A stretch of 64,000 nucleotides of DNA from Streptomyces sp. Je 1-79 (GTDB lineage: Bacteria > Actinomycetota > Actinomycetes > Streptomycetales > Streptomycetaceae). Below, in pieces: positions 1 to 9,118 of this stretch (the first letter of the stretch is position 1; each line of letters opens with the position of its first letter). The translations under genes and the position numbers were made by a program. The notes under the pieces are model-generated. The model was not told the origin of the DNA. It saw only the letters and a program-made list of their open reading frames with translations, and made no database searches. The stretch lies in NCBI RefSeq assembly GCF_025195125.1, contig NZ_JAMGSL010000001.1, forward strand, positions 540,026 to 604,025, given 5' to 3'.

Positions 1-1300
1 CCGGGTTGGTGACCGATCCGGGTGTGTAGGCGGGGTCGGTCTCGGGGAGCAGTACCAGTGTCACGCCGTCGTGGCCGGGATACAGCGAGACCGAGAGCCA
101 CTCCCCGTCGGGTTCGTGGGCCAGGAAGTGCACGGGCTCGTCGGAGAGCAGCGCCGCCCGCAGATGCTCCTCGTACGCGGGATGGCCGAACCACGGCAGG
201 GCCTCCCACATGCTCAGCCCGGCGAGTGAGGCGCGGGGTCTGCCGAGGAGGGCCTCGGTCAGGTGGTTGACGTACGTGACCCGTCCCAGGCGGTCGATCG
301 CGATGATGGCGCGTGGCAGCCGGTCGGTGGCGTCGGAGCCGACCAGGCCGGTGCCGAGGTCGACCAGGGAGCCCTTCAGCCGCCCTGGGCGGTCGCCCGC
401 CGCGCGGGCGGAGATCTCCAGGAGGTGGAGCCCTCCGTCGGGGCCCTTGAGCCGGATCCGGCGCGCCACCTGCGCACCCGAGTCGGCCGCGCGGCGGGCC
501 ATGGTCCACAGCGCGGCGCTGTCCTCCGGCGCGAGGCGTGCGGTCAGAGCCTCCATGGTCCCGGGGAACGGGCTGCTGTCGCCCTCGCCGATGATCGCCC
601 GCAGCCCGGCGTCGGCGGTCACGGTTCCGCTGGTCAGGTCCCAGTCGAAGTAGCCGATCCGAACCGGCTTCGTACCCCCCGAGGGGAGCTGGACGCAGAC
701 CGGCTCCCCGGGCCACTCGACGAGGGTTCCGCTCTCGGAGAGTTCCGCGAGGGCGTCGCCGAGGCGTCGCGCCTCCCGTGCCAGGCGCATCCGGTCCCGG
801 GTGTTCACCGGGACGCCGGGGGTCGGGGCGCGCAGCACGACGAGCACCCCGAAGCGTTCTCTGCCGCTGACGATCGGCGCGTACAGGGATCCGAAGGGGA
901 AAGGGAGGCTCGCCACGAGCTGGGGGAACTGGCGCATCGCCTCCTCTACGTCGGCGAGATGCACCGGCTGGCCCGAGCGGTGGACCTCGGCCACCGGGAA
1001 CGGACGGTTCACATGCATCCGCCACCAGGGACGGAACAGCGGGCCGGGCAGCCCGGCGAGCACCGCCATACGGAGAAGGTCCGGCGACTCCGAGCGCAGA
1101 TAGACCCCGCCCGCGTAACCGCCGACCGCCTCGATCGTCCGCAGCGCGCCCTCGGACAGGACCAGAGGGAGGGCGTCGAGCAGCCGCCCGTCGGTCTCCG
1201 CGTTCCCGGGGACGTCCCCGGTCCCGGCAGACGGGGCTGGGCCGGCCACGCCGTGCGACGTCACAAGGCCAGCATGCTCCAGGCCCGCGCGGCCCCGCAT
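1..1300 (-). CDS. PAS/GAF sensor protein, partial (3' end off window)
   Basis: Reading leftward from the ATG at 1300 gives about 433 residues before the window edge. There is a GAF-like sensor domain at about residues 30-190, a PAS-type fold at about 210-300 (contains IGYFDWDL) and a second PAS domain from about 325 to the cut (contains AIIAIDRLGRVTYVNH). This order is typical of cytoplasmic Streptomyces sensors that end in a SpoIIE/PP2C phosphatase, but that part would lie outside the window, so the enzymatic output is inference. An in-frame GTG at 1264 is an alternative start. It is divergent from the hydrolase at 1494. A complete protein of related design is encoded at 46518. Confidence 0.75.
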   Translation of the reverse strand, partial: MRGRAGLEHAGLVTSHGVAGPAPSAGTGDVPGNAETDGRLLDALPLVLSEGALRTIEAVGGYAGGVYLRSESPDLLRMAVLAGLPGPLFRPWWRMHVNRPFPVAEVHRSGQPVHLADVEEAMRQFPQLVASLPFPFGSLYAPIVSGRERFGVLVVLRAPTPGVPVNTRDRMRLAREARRLGDALAELSESGTLVEWPGEPVCVQLPSGGTKPVRIGYFDWDLTSGTVTADAGLRAIIGEGDSSPFPGTMEALTARLAPEDSAALWTMARRAADSGAQVARRIRLKGPDGGLHLLEISARAAGDRPGRLKGSLVDLGTGLVGSDATDRLPRAIIAIDRLGRVTYVNHLTEALLGRPRASLAGLSMWEALPWFGHPAYEEHLRAALLSDEPVHFLAHEPDGEWLSVSLYPGHDGVTLVLLPETDPAYTPGSVTNP

Positions 1301-1493
1301 CTCGGGGCGGTCGCGCCCCGTAGCCGCCCGTCGCACGAGGTCGCGGCCCGTCGAGCCCTCGCCCGCCCGGCCCGGACGGGGACACGCACCGTTGACCGAG
1401 CGGTCACGGACGGCGACACTCGAGCGTCGGCACCGACGCGAGGGCATCCGAGCGACGCGCCGAAACGACCGTGGCGGTACATGACCAGGGGGC

Positions 1494-2261
1494 GTGATGA
1501 CGGGCCAGGTTCTTCCGTACGACGTGGTGGGCAGCGGACCCCGAAGGGCGCTCGTGCTGCACAACTGGTTCGGCGACCGTACGAGCTTCGATCCGCTGCG
1601 CCCGCACCTGAACGGCGACACCGGCACGTACGCGTTCCTCGACTGTCGCGGCTACGGCGAGGCGATCGACGCCGAGGGCGCGTTCACCATGGAGGAGGTC
1701 GCGGCGGACGCGCTGGCCGTCGCCGACCACCTCGGCTGGGACTCGTTCTCGGTGATCGGCCACTCGATGGGCGGCAAGGCGGCCCAGTTGATGCTGCTCG
1801 ACGCGCCCACGCGGGTCCGCTCGCTCATCGGCATCTCGCCCGTCTCGGCGGCGGGGTTCCCGATGGACCCCGAGAGCTGGGAGCTCTTCGCAGGGGCCGC
1901 GGACGAGCCGGGCAACCGCCGGGTCATCATCGACACCACCACAGGCGGCCGGTACGACGACGCCTGGCTGGCCGCGCTCGTGAAGCGCTCGACGGAACGT
2001 TCGTCGCCCACGGCCTTCCGCGCGTACCTGGACTCCTGGTCCCGGACCGACTTCCACCACCGCGTCAAGGACAACCGGACTCCGGTGCTGCTCGTCGTGG
2101 GCGCCCACGACCCGGCGCTCGGCGCCGACGCCATGGCGGCGGGCTGGCTCCAGTGGTACCCGAACGCACGCCTCGCGGTCCTCGCCGAGGCCGGCCACTA
2201 CGCGCCGGAGGAGTCGCCGCGCGAACTCGCGACGGCGATCGAGGCGTTCCTCGCCGGGTGA
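1494..2261 (+). CDS. Alpha/beta hydrolase
   Basis: A 255-residue single-domain protein without signal peptide, so probably cytoplasmic. The nucleophile elbow GHSMGG places the catalytic serine at Ser91. Asp206 (GAHDPALG) and His235 (AEAGHYAPEE) complete a plausible triad in the order Ser-Asp-His. An oxyanion segment LHNWFGD near residues 22-28 replaces the usual HG motif. Length fits the family of small esterases, haloperoxidase-like enzymes and C-C hydrolases; the substrate cannot be read from sequence. GTG at 1494 is followed at once by ATG at 1497, and either may be the start; a purine run (accaggggg) lies just upstream. It stands alone, divergent from the sensor gene on the left. Confidence 0.85.
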   Translation: MMTGQVLPYDVVGSGPRRALVLHNWFGDRTSFDPLRPHLNGDTGTYAFLDCRGYGEAIDAEGAFTMEEVAADALAVADHLGWDSFSVIGHSMGGKAAQLMLLDAPTRVRSLIGISPVSAAGFPMDPESWELFAGAADEPGNRRVIIDTTTGGRYDDAWLAALVKRSTERSSPTAFRAYLDSWSRTDFHHRVKDNRTPVLLVVGAHDPALGADAMAAGWLQWYPNARLAVLAEAGHYAPEESPRELATAIEAFLAG

Positions 2262-2378
2262 GAGGAGCGGCCGGCCAGGGGAGTGTGGCGGCCTCGGACA
2301 CGATCCCCCCGTTCCGTCGTCGGTCGTGCGCGCCCAGCGGCTCTGCGCGAGCATGGACGGGAGAGGGGCAGGTGGGGC

Positions 2379-2651
2379 ATGGACGCGTCCGTGATGACCG
2401 CGGTGGTCGCCGCCGCCGTGCTGGTGTGCCGTGCCGCGGTGCTGGAGATCCGTACGCCCGGAGCGGGCCGGCGCGCCTGGGCCTTCGCCACCGACCGGCG
2501 AGCGCTGGGCGCCGGAGCGGGCGCGGGGCTCGCGCTCGGCGCCGTGGGATGGGCCACGGTCGGCGGCGCGGCGGTGCTGGCGTGGGCGGTGCTGGCCGGA
2601 ATCCTCGTGGCCTCCCTGACAGCCGAGCGCCGCCCCCCACCCGGAGAGTGA
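2379..2651 (+). CDS. Small hydrophobic membrane protein
   Basis: A 90-residue protein of unknown function. Two hydrophobic stretches are visible, at about residues 3-18 (TAVVAAAVLVCRAAVL) and about 45-83, separated by a basic segment (RRAWAFATDRR). This suggests a two- or three-helix inner-membrane protein. I chose the ATG at 2379 because it follows a purine-rich ribosome site (gagaggggcaggtgggg); an open frame continues upstream to 2283 but has no good site. No family recognised. It lies between two unrelated soluble proteins on the same strand, and no functional link is evident. Confidence 0.5.
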   Translation: MDASVMTAVVAAAVLVCRAAVLEIRTPGAGRRAWAFATDRRALGAGAGAGLALGAVGWATVGGAAVLAWAVLAGILVASLTAERRPPPGE

Positions 2652-2757
2652 GGGTCGGCACCTCCCGCCCGCGGACGCCGACAGCCTCGGTACCCGCCGG
2701 GGTGCCGAGGCGGGTAACTTCGGTCCGGACGACGGATCTTGAAGAGGAGCAACACCC

Positions 2758-3270
2758 GTGACCACCGACGACCCGCGCATCGCCCCGCCCCACGTCGGCG
2801 GCGAACGCGACACCCTCCGGGCCTTTCTCGACTACCACCGGGCCACGCTCGCGATGAAGTGCCGGGGACTCGGCGACGAGCAGCTGCGCGAGAGGTCGAT
2901 GCCCCCGTCCACGCTGTCGTTGCTCGGCCTGGTCCGGCACATGGCGGAGGTGGAACGCGCCTGGTTCCGCCGGGTCTTCGAGGACGGCGAGGCGCCGATG
3001 GTCTGGTCGGACGAGATCGACTTCCAGGCCGCCTACGACGCGAGCCGGTCGACCCGTGCCGAGGCCTTCGCCGCCTGGGAGGCCGAGGTGGAGCACTCCC
3101 GGCGGATCGAGCGCGAGGCCGCCTCCCTCGACCTCACCGGACGCCAGCCGCGCTGGGGCGAGGACGTCTCCCTGCGGATGGTGATGGTGCACGTCCTGCT
3201 CGAGTACGGCCGCCACAACGGGCACGCGGACTTCCTCCGCGAAGGCGTCGACGGGACCGTCGGCGCCTGA
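2758..3270 (+). CDS. DinB-like protein (DUF664 type)
   Basis: A 170-residue protein resembling the DinB/YfiT four-helix bundle family, often annotated as DUF664 in actinobacteria. Members carry three metal-binding histidines; here candidates are in LVRHMAEVE and in the C-terminal signature RHNGHADFLRE. Related actinobacterial enzymes such as mycothiol S-transferases use this fold to join thiols to electrophiles, but no such role can be proven here. The GTG start at 2758 is set by a strong ribosome site (gaagaggagc) 7-8 nt upstream. It is apparently monocistronic. Confidence 0.8.
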   Translation: MTTDDPRIAPPHVGGERDTLRAFLDYHRATLAMKCRGLGDEQLRERSMPPSTLSLLGLVRHMAEVERAWFRRVFEDGEAPMVWSDEIDFQAAYDASRSTRAEAFAAWEAEVEHSRRIEREAASLDLTGRQPRWGEDVSLRMVMVHVLLEYGRHNGHADFLREGVDGTVGA

Positions 3271-3383
3271 GCGGTCGTACGAGGGTGGCGGGAGGGCTCC
3301 GCCGCGCACGGCTGCCCGGGCTGGCACCGGCTCGCGGCCGGTGGGACTCTGAACAGGAGGGGCGGATCGGCCGAGGAGTGGCG

Positions 3384-4790
3384 ATGGGCGCAGCCCCCGC
3401 AGCCGCGCGGATGGACGAGGCAGTCTTCCAGGAGCTGGAGCGATCCTTCTCCGGCAGGCTCGTACGCCCCGACGACGCTGCCTACGACGAGGCCCGGCGC
3501 ATCTGGAACGGCTCCGTCAGCAAGCTTCCCGCCCTCATCGCGTACTGCACCGGCGTCGCCGACGTCGCCGCCGCGCTGGACTGTGCCACGCGCGGTGGTC
3601 TGCCGCTCGCGGTCCGCAGCGGGGGCCACAGCTTCCCGGGCCAGTCGCTGGTCGACGGTGGCGTCGTCGTCGACCTGTCGGCGATGAACGGCATCCGCGT
3701 GGACCCGGTGAACCGCACGGTCAGGGCCCAGGCCGGGGTCCTGCTCGGCGCGCTCGACCGTGAGACACAGCACTTCGGAATGGCCGTGCCCGCCGGGATC
3801 GTGACCCACACGGGCCTCGCCGGGCTCACCCTCGGCGGCGGCATCGGCTGGCTGATGCGGAAGTACGGGCTCACGGTCGACCAGCTGCTCTCCGCCGACA
3901 TGGTCACCGCCGACGGCACCTTCGTCACGGCGAGCGCGCGCCACGAGCCCGAACTCTTCTGGGGCCTGCGCGGAGCCGGCGGCAACTTCGGGGTCGTCAC
4001 CGAGTTCGAGTTCCGGCTCAACCCCGTCGGTCCCACGGTGCTCGCCGGGCCGATCCTGTGGCCGGTGGAGGAAGCACCGCACGTCCTCGCCTTCTACCGC
4101 GACTGGATCACCGGCGTCCCCGACGAGCTGACCACCATCGTCGTCCACCGCAAGGCCCCACCGCTCCCCGCGATCCCGCCCGAGCTGCACGGCAGGCCCG
4201 TCATCGCCGTGGTCAGCTGCTACGCGGGCGACATCGAGGCCGGCCAGGAGGTCCTGCGGCCGCTGCGGACGTTCGGGACGCCGCTGCTCGACCTGTGCGT
4301 GCCCAAGTCCTATCTGGCGCACCAGTCCATGTTCGACCCGTCGTTCCGCCACGGCTGGTGGTACCACGTCCGGTCCTGCGACATCCGGCGGCTGGACGAC
4401 GAGGTCATCGGGATCAGCGCCGCACACGCCCTGGAGATCCCCTCCCCGCTCTCGACGTGCAACATCTTCCATCTGGGCGGTGCCGTCGCCCGCGTGGGTG
4501 AGGACGAGACCGCGTGCAGCGGGCGGGGAGTGGGTCACACCTTCAACATCAACGGGAACGCCTTCGACGCCGAGGGGTTCGCCGAAGCGCGTGCGTGGGC
4601 GCGCGCATGGTGGTCCGCCCTGGAGCCCTACCACGCCGGTGTCTACGTCAACTTCCTCATGGAGGAGGGCCCGGCCCGCGTGCAGGAGGCCTATGGGGCG
4701 GACAAGCTCCGTAGGCTGCGCGCCCTCAAACGCGAGTACGACCCCGGCAACGTCTTCCGCTCCAACCAGAACATCTCCCCGGCCGCCTGA
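3384..4790 (+). CDS. FAD-binding oxidoreductase of the BBE/VAO family
   Basis: A 468-residue flavoprotein. The N-terminal FAD_binding_4 domain has the motif RSGGHSFPG, in which His82 is the usual attachment residue for covalent FAD, and GGGIGWLMRKYGL further on. I do not see the cysteine used for a second covalent bond in bicovalent members. The C-terminal BBE segment is intact (YDPGNVFRSNQN). Family members oxidise sugars, alkaloids or polyketide intermediates with oxygen as acceptor. No signal peptide, so probably cytoplasmic. The ATG at 3384 follows gaggag at a good distance. Neighbours do not point to a pathway. Confidence 0.88.
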   Translation: MGAAPAAARMDEAVFQELERSFSGRLVRPDDAAYDEARRIWNGSVSKLPALIAYCTGVADVAAALDCATRGGLPLAVRSGGHSFPGQSLVDGGVVVDLSAMNGIRVDPVNRTVRAQAGVLLGALDRETQHFGMAVPAGIVTHTGLAGLTLGGGIGWLMRKYGLTVDQLLSADMVTADGTFVTASARHEPELFWGLRGAGGNFGVVTEFEFRLNPVGPTVLAGPILWPVEEAPHVLAFYRDWITGVPDELTTIVVHRKAPPLPAIPPELHGRPVIAVVSCYAGDIEAGQEVLRPLRTFGTPLLDLCVPKSYLAHQSMFDPSFRHGWWYHVRSCDIRRLDDEVIGISAAHALEIPSPLSTCNIFHLGGAVARVGEDETACSGRGVGHTFNINGNAFDAEGFAEARAWARAWWSALEPYHAGVYVNFLMEEGPARVQEAYGADKLRRLRALKREYDPGNVFRSNQNISPAA

Positions 4791-4843
4791 CCGGCGCCGT
4801 CGCGGCCGGGCGAGTGTCAGTGCCGGGTGCGATGCTGCCGGGT

Positions 4844-5110
4844 ATGGACGAGCTGATGAGAGGCCGTGTCTACGGCGCCGACCACGACGATCCCGACCCG
4901 GGCCCCCGGCCCGGGCACGTCTACCGCGAGCTGGTGGCGGGCCCCCTGGACGGCCTCCTGCTCGACGTCACCGGGTGGACCGCGCGACAGCTCGAAGAGG
5001 GTGCCGCGCTGGCCACGGAGATCGGCGCCTACGGCCCCGGCGGCCACGCCCGGTACGGGCCCCGGGAGGGCGACGCGGTCCACTGGGACTGGGAGGGCGA
5101 CACCCGCTAG
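4844..5110 (+). CDS. Conserved small hypothetical protein
   Basis: An acidic 88-residue protein (98 if translation starts at the GTG at 4814). It is rich in Asp, Gly and Pro near the start (GADHDDPDPGPRPGHVY) and has a mixed core (GPLDGLLLDVTGW). The C-terminus ends in a run of acidic and aromatic residues (VHWDWEGDTR). No domain recognised. Coding bias matches the neighbours. The start is uncertain because neither candidate has a strong ribosome site. It follows the FAD oxidoreductase by 53 nt and could be co-transcribed with it. Confidence 0.5.
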   Translation: MDELMRGRVYGADHDDPDPGPRPGHVYRELVAGPLDGLLLDVTGWTARQLEEGAALATEIGAYGPGGHARYGPREGDAVHWDWEGDTR

Positions 5111-5225
5111 CCACACCCGTCGGATCAGGCCCGGCCGGACCTCCTCCGGGTCAGGCCCGGCCGGGCGCGCGCGAGGGAGCTGCCGGTCGGCCGACGCGCG
5201 CGAGGCAGCGAACCGGGCCGCCCGC

Positions 5226-5438
5226 TCACCTGCCGCCGGCCTCCGCGAGGGTGTGCGCGACCAGGGCGTTGGCGTGGCCGTGCCCGAGGCCGTGCTCGGC
5301 CTTGAGCCAGGAGACGAGCTCCATGTGCCTGGTCAGCGGCGAGGAAAGGATGAGCTCCTTCCACTCGGCGATCGGGCGTCCGTACTTCTTCTCGATCGAG
5401 GGGAAGTAGCTCGCGGGGCCCTTCACTGCGTCAGCCAT
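5226..5438 (-). CDS. DUF4287 family protein
   Basis: A 70-residue protein that matches DUF4287 as I know it: the start MADAVKGPASYFPSIEKKYG, then PIAEWKELI, and the central HMELVSWLKAEHGLGHGHANA. Members are small soluble proteins of unknown function. The terminal segment LVAHTLAEAGG is typical. It is transcribed leftward and faces the small hypothetical gene at 4844. The cellulase terminator lies upstream, so it probably has its own promoter in 5439-5546. Confidence 0.8.
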   Translation of the reverse strand: MADAVKGPASYFPSIEKKYGRPIAEWKELILSSPLTRHMELVSWLKAEHGLGHGHANALVAHTLAEAGGR

Positions 5439-5546
5439 GGCGCGTGTCCTGTCCTGTCGTCGGTGCGGTGTGTTCCTGTACGTATGACCGGACGGGTTCC
5501 GCGAAGTGATCGGTTCGGTCGTGTGACGTGGGTCATACGACCGAGG

Positions 5547-5581
5547 GGCGCCGGCCGGAACCCGGAATTCCGGCCGGCGCC
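5547..5581 (-). terminator. Hairpin terminator after the GH6 cellulase gene
   Basis: A perfect 14-bp inverted repeat (5547-5560 with 5568-5581) with a 7-nt loop starts 6 nt past the GH6 stop codon. There is no T-run, which is common for terminators in this GC range. Confidence 0.7.
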
Positions 5582-5586
5582 CGGTG

Positions 5587-7326
5587 TCACAGCGCCGGGT
5601 GGGCGTTCTTCAGCAGCTCCTGGAACTGGGCCGAGAACCACTTCCCGGACAGCGGGGCGTCCCCGAGGGCGCCGGACATACTGTTGCCGTTGCGGGCGTT
5701 ACCCGTGTACGTCGGGTCGCACATGCGGTCGAAGCCCTTGCCCTCGTCGTTCGGGACCTCTTTGCTCGCGCCGTCCGACTCGCCCGGCGGCTTCATCCAC
5801 ACGTACGCGTCGATGCCTGCGGCCGGCGCCGCCTGCGGTCGCTCGCCGAGGCCCGCGCCCGACTGGTTGCACCAGTTGCCGAGGTGGATGCGCCGGTCGT
5901 AACGGCCGCCGTTCACATACGCGTTGACGTCCGTCAGGGCCCCGGGTGCGGTGGGCCGCGCCGCGCCGCCCCAGCCGTTGCGGGAGGTGTCGATCAGCAT
6001 GCCCAGGTTGGTGTCGAAGCCGAGCGAGACGAGCTTGGAACGCATCGCCTGGGCGTAGGACAGCTCGTCCGTGTACCGGTTCCAGTCCACCCACTTGGAC
6101 TGGCGCACCGAGACCCCGTTGACGGAGCCGTCGATCGTGAAGTGGTCCTCCTTCAGCGCGCTGTAGTTGGCCGTGTTGACGATGAAACCGTGCACACGGG
6201 CGAGCGTGGAGCCCTCGGCCTGGGCGGCAGCCTTGAAGAGTTCGGCGGACGCGCCGAAGTTGTCGTCCCAGCCGAGCCAGCCGTGGTGGCCCGCGTCCAC
6301 GTAGTTGTAGACGTTTCCGATCGAGCCCAGCTTGTTCAGCGCGTAGCCGACGCCCTTGATGTAGTTGCCGTTGGCCTTCATCACATCGCAGTTGGCGGTG
6401 GCCGTCGGGCGGCCGGACACGTTGGTCACCAGGTTCGGCAGCGAGTCGATCTCGACCGTCGTGACGATCCGCAGGCCCGCGTACCTGGGGTCGGCGAGGA
6501 TCGCGGCGATGGGGTCGATGTACTCGGTCTTGTACCGGTCGATCTCGCTCGGGCCCAGCTCGCCGTTGGAGGCGAGCGCGGCGCAGTCCCGCCCGGGCAG
6601 GTTGTAGATCACCAGCTGGACGACGAGCTCTCCGCTGCCCTTCTGGGCCAGGGCCTCGTCGAGGTGGTCGCGCAGGCCCATGCCGCCGTTCACTCCCGCG
6701 ATCGCTGCCGTGCGGTCCAGCCACACGCCGGTCGGCTGACCGGAGACCTTGCTGCCGCCCGGCTCGGCGGCGGCCTTGGCCGACCACTCCGGGTTCACGT
6801 ACACCTTGGCGCCCGCGTACGGGTTGTCGGCCTTGGAGCCGGCCGGCGGCGGGGTGGTCGGGGGAGTCGTCGGAGGAGTGGTCGGCGGGGTCGTCGGCGG
6901 CTGGGTGGCGCCGTTGCAGACGACTCCGTTGAGCGTGAAGGTCGCGGGGACGGCGTTCGTGCCCGTGTGGGAGCCGTTGAAGCCGAAGGAGGTCGAACCG
7001 CCCGTGGTCAGGCCGCCGTTGTACGAGACGTTCCTGGCGCTCACCGCGGCGCCGGACTGGGTGAGCGTGGCGTTCCAGCCCTGGGTGACCTGCTGGCCGT
7101 TCGCGTAGGACCACTCCAGGGTCCAGGAGCTCAGCGGGTCACCGGTGTTGGTGACGGTGACGTTGGCTCCGAAGCCGGTGTTCCACTGGTTGGTGACCTG
7201 GTAGTCGACCCGGCAGCCGGCGGCGGCTGCTCCGGCCGTGCTGGCCATGACGGTGGCGGTGGCGCCGGTGGCCGTGATCAGGCCGATGGCCGCCAGCAGG
7301 GCGGTACGGCTCGTTGTGCGGCTCAT
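5587..7326 (-). CDS. Secreted GH6 cellulase with N-terminal CBM2
   Basis: A 579-residue secreted enzyme. A signal peptide (about residues 1-38, [17 protein letters not shown] core) is followed by a CBM2 cellulose-binding domain (about 39-140, with paired Cys near its ends), a Pro-Thr linker and a GH6 catalytic domain. Candidate catalytic aspartates lie in LPGRDCAAL and [14 protein letters not shown]6 enzymes are inverting cellulases acting from the non-reducing end (cellobiohydrolase) or internally; the mode is not decided by sequence alone. Its ATG overlaps the stop codon of the GH5 gene (ATGA), so the two are probably translationally coupled and share the CebR-controlled promoter at about 8936. 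A 14-bp hairpin follows the stop. Confidence 0.93.
   Translation of the reverse strand: MSRTTSRTALLAAIGLITATGATATVMASTAGAAAAGCRVDYQVTNQWNTGFGANVTVTNTGDPLSSWTLEWSYANGQQVTQGWNATLTQSGAAVSARNVSYNGGLTTGGSTSFGFNGSHTGTNAVPATFTLNGVVCNGATQPPTTPPTTPPTTPPTTPPPAGSKADNPYAGAKVYVNPEWSAKAAAEPGGSKVSGQPTGVWLDRTAAIAGVNGGMGLRDHLDEALAQKGSGELVVQLVIYNLPGRDCAALASNGELGPSEIDRYKTEYIDPIAAILADPRYAGLRIVTTVEIDSLPNLVTNVSGRPTATANCDVMKANGNYIKGVGYALNKLGSIGNVYNYVDAGHHGWLGWDDNFGASAELFKAAAQAEGSTLARVHGFIVNTANYSALKEDHFTIDGSVNGVSVRQSKWVDWNRYTDELSYAQAMRSKLVSLGFDTNLGMLIDTSRNGWGGAARPTAPGALTDVNAYVNGGRYDRRIHLGNWCNQSGAGLGERPQAAPAAGIDAYVWMKPPGESDGASKEVPNDEGKGFDRMCDPTYTGNARNGNSMSGALGDAPLSGKWFSAQFQELLKNAHPAL
6840..6905 (-). repeat. Tandem repeat encoding the Pro-Thr linker of GH6
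   Basis: A degenerate 12-nt unit, repeated about four times on the minus strand, encodes the linker ([10 protein letters not shown]). This is a coding, slippage-prone repeat and not a CRISPR or regulatory array. Confidence 0.7.
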
Positions 7327-8861
7327 GTCGTGGGTGCCTTTCCGTTCTGGGCGCGCAGATGGTCGCGCAGCCCGATGCCGAATGGGGTGGGCGTGCCGTC
7401 GTACGAGGTGATCAGGGCCGGTCCCGAGGAGCAGTTCCAGGTGTTCCAGGTCCAGCCGAGATACGAGAGCCCTCGGTCGTCGAACCACTTCATGACGCGG
7501 TCGACGAAGGCATGGCCGCAGGTGTTCTCGCCGATCTCGCCGGCGACGAGGGGCACCTGTGCCGCGACCGGGGCGAGGGTGCTGTTCCAGCACGTCTCGT
7601 CGGAGCAGGTGTTGAAGTTGTAGACGTGCCAGGCGGCGGCCAGATTGCCCGCCGGGTCCGTGGGGCGGTGCGCGAGCCACCGGCTCAGGTCGTTGGAGTA
7701 CGCGATTCCGGGGACGAGCACGAGGTTCCGGGCGCCGGTCGCCCGGACCGTGTCCACCAGATCCTGCATACCGGCGACCTCGTAGCCGATGCCGGGGCAG
7801 GTGCCGCCGTCGCGCCAGCAGGTCCACGCCTGCGCGGCGGTGGAGGTCGCCCGGTCCGGATAGGGCTCGTTGAACAGGTCGAAGACGACCCTGCGGTCGT
7901 TCTTGAAGGTGTCGGCGACCGAGGTCCAGAAAGCCGGTGTGTACCAGGCGTTCGGCATCGGTTTCTGGCAGGAGGCGTGGACGTCCGAACAGCCCGCCGA
8001 GTTACCGGTGTACAGCCCGTAGCTCCAGTGCAGTTCGACGATCGGGGTCATTCCGTGCGCGAGGACGCGTTCGACGAGCCCCTTCACGGCGTCGATGTAG
8101 GGCGCGCCCCGGTACTCGGGCCTGATGTTGTCCAGGCCCAGCCAGCACTCCTCGTTGAGCGGGATGCGTACGGTGTCGGCCTTCCAGTCCGCGATCGCGC
8201 GGACGGCCGCGTCATCGACTGGGCCGTCGAAGATGCCGTGGCCCTGGACGCACATGAACTCTCCACCGGAGCGGTTGACCCCGAGCAGGCGGCGGGTCGC
8301 GCCGTTCTGGTCGATGAGCCGGGTGCCGGCGACGCTCAGCTCGGGCGCGCCGGAGACGGGGTCGGGCGGATCGGGCGGATCGGTGGGGCCGGGCGGATCG
8401 GTGGGGGTCGGGGTGGGCGTCGGGGTGGGTTCCGGCCCCGGATCGGCGTCGCAGACCTTCCCGTTGAGCGAGAGGGACGCGGGCGAGGTGTTGACGCCCG
8501 ACCAGGAGGCGATGAATCCGGTCGTGACGCTCGCACCGGTACCGAGGGACCCGTTCCAGCTCTCGTTGACGGCCGTCGCCGTCGCGCCGGACTGGGACCA
8601 CGTGGCGCCCCAGCCCTGGCGGACCTTCTGACCGGCCGGGAAGTCGAAGCCGAGGCTCCAACCGCGCAGCGCGGCACTGTTGTTGGTCACGGTGACGGAA
8701 CCCTGGAAGCCGTCGGTCCACTCACCGACGACCTCGTACGTCACCGTGCACGGAGGTGCGGCCACTGCTCCTGAGGCCGTACCGACGACGGCGAGAGCGG
8801 TGCTCGCCATGGTGAGCGCCGCTCCCGCGAGCAGCGCAGACAGACGTGGGGGATGTCGCAT
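7323..8861 (-). CDS. Secreted GH5 endoglucanase with N-terminal CBM2
   Basis: A 512-residue secreted enzyme: signal peptide (about 1-36), CBM2 (about 37-140), a linker made of Pro-Thr and Pro-Asp units, then a GH5 domain. The acid/base glutamate is in [10 protein letters not shown] and the nucleophile glutamate in [13 protein letters not shown]5 enzymes cut internal beta-1,4-glucan bonds with retention. The ATG at 8861 follows an AAGGAG ribosome site. The gene ends in an ATGA overlap with the GH6 gene, giving a two-enzyme cellulase operon. A degenerate CebR box at 8909-8922 sits just downstream of a likely -10 (TACGGT on the minus strand), so cellobiose-type induction is expected. Confidence 0.93.
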   Translation of the reverse strand: MRHPPRLSALLAGAALTMASTALAVVGTASGAVAAPPCTVTYEVVGEWTDGFQGSVTVTNNSAALRGWSLGFDFPAGQKVRQGWGATWSQSGATATAVNESWNGSLGTGASVTTGFIASWSGVNTSPASLSLNGKVCDADPGPEPTPTPTPTPTDPPGPTDPPDPPDPVSGAPELSVAGTRLIDQNGATRRLLGVNRSGGEFMCVQGHGIFDGPVDDAAVRAIADWKADTVRIPLNEECWLGLDNIRPEYRGAPYIDAVKGLVERVLAHGMTPIVELHWSYGLYTGNSAGCSDVHASCQKPMPNAWYTPAFWTSVADTFKNDRRVVFDLFNEPYPDRATSTAAQAWTCWRDGGTCPGIGYEVAGMQDLVDTVRATGARNLVLVPGIAYSNDLSRWLAHRPTDPAGNLAAAWHVYNFNTCSDETCWNSTLAPVAAQVPLVAGEIGENTCGHAFVDRVMKWFDDRGLSYLGWTWNTWNCSSGPALITSYDGTPTPFGIGLRDHLRAQNGKAPTT

Positions 8862-8908
8862 GAGCGACTCCTTGCAGCGAGGGCACGCCCTGACGACGCG
8901 CCGACTGA

Positions 8909-8922
8909 CGGAATCGCTCCCA
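8909..8922 (-). promoter_or_regulatory. Degenerate CebR-type operator at the GH5-GH6 promoter
   Basis: CGGAATCGCTCCCA matches the CebR palindrome TGGGAGCGCTCCCA at 11 of 14 positions, with the right half perfect. On the minus strand a -10-like TACGGT (8936-8941) lies just upstream, so the box would cover the transcript start of the GH5-GH6 operon. CebR control of cellulase genes is established in Streptomyces; occupancy here is inference. Confidence 0.6.
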
Positions 8923-9013
8923 CTGGTGGGGCCAGACCGTAGCGCCAACTGACGCCAAGGAAAAGAGGCGTTGAAGAAGTCGCACGTCGAATGTGTTCGA
9001 CTCTTCGGGCACC

Positions 9014-9042
9014 TTGACGCGCTTCCGTCGCTTCTGCATTGT
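9014..9042 (+). promoter_or_regulatory. Rightward promoter before a truncated gene
   Basis: TTGACG (9014-9019), a 17-nt spacer and CATTGT (9037-9042) form a plausible housekeeping promoter pointing right. A perfect CebR box follows at once. The only gene start it serves is the signal-peptide remnant at 9119. Confidence 0.5.
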
Positions 9043-9055
9043 GGGAGCGCTCCCA
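9042..9055. promoter_or_regulatory. Perfect CebR/CelR operator
   Basis: TGGGAGCGCTCCCA, a perfect 14-bp palindrome and the known CebR (cellulose-utilisation LacI repressor) binding sequence of Streptomyces. It covers the expected start point of the rightward promoter at 9014-9042. The repressor gene itself is not in this window. Confidence 0.88.
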
Positions 9056-9118
9056 CTGGTTCAGAGCTTGTGCCCATGCCTCCGCACGCCCCTGCCGAGC
9101 CGCGAGGAGAACCACCCC

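Noticed and set aside
263..2761. Very long open frame on the plus strand (over 800 codons) across the first genes
   Set aside because: It has the wrong codon-position GC pattern, runs antisense to the PAS/GAF gene and out of frame through the hydrolase, and shows no domain. It is a product of high GC.
6840..6905. Tandem repeat that might be taken for a CRISPR or regulatory array
   Set aside because: It is in frame and encodes the Pro-Thr linker of the cellulase; unit length is 12 nt with no spacers.
5584..7623. Long plus-strand frame opposite the GH6 cellulase
   Set aside because: The minus-strand frame has CBM2 and GH6 signatures; the plus frame is its antisense shadow.
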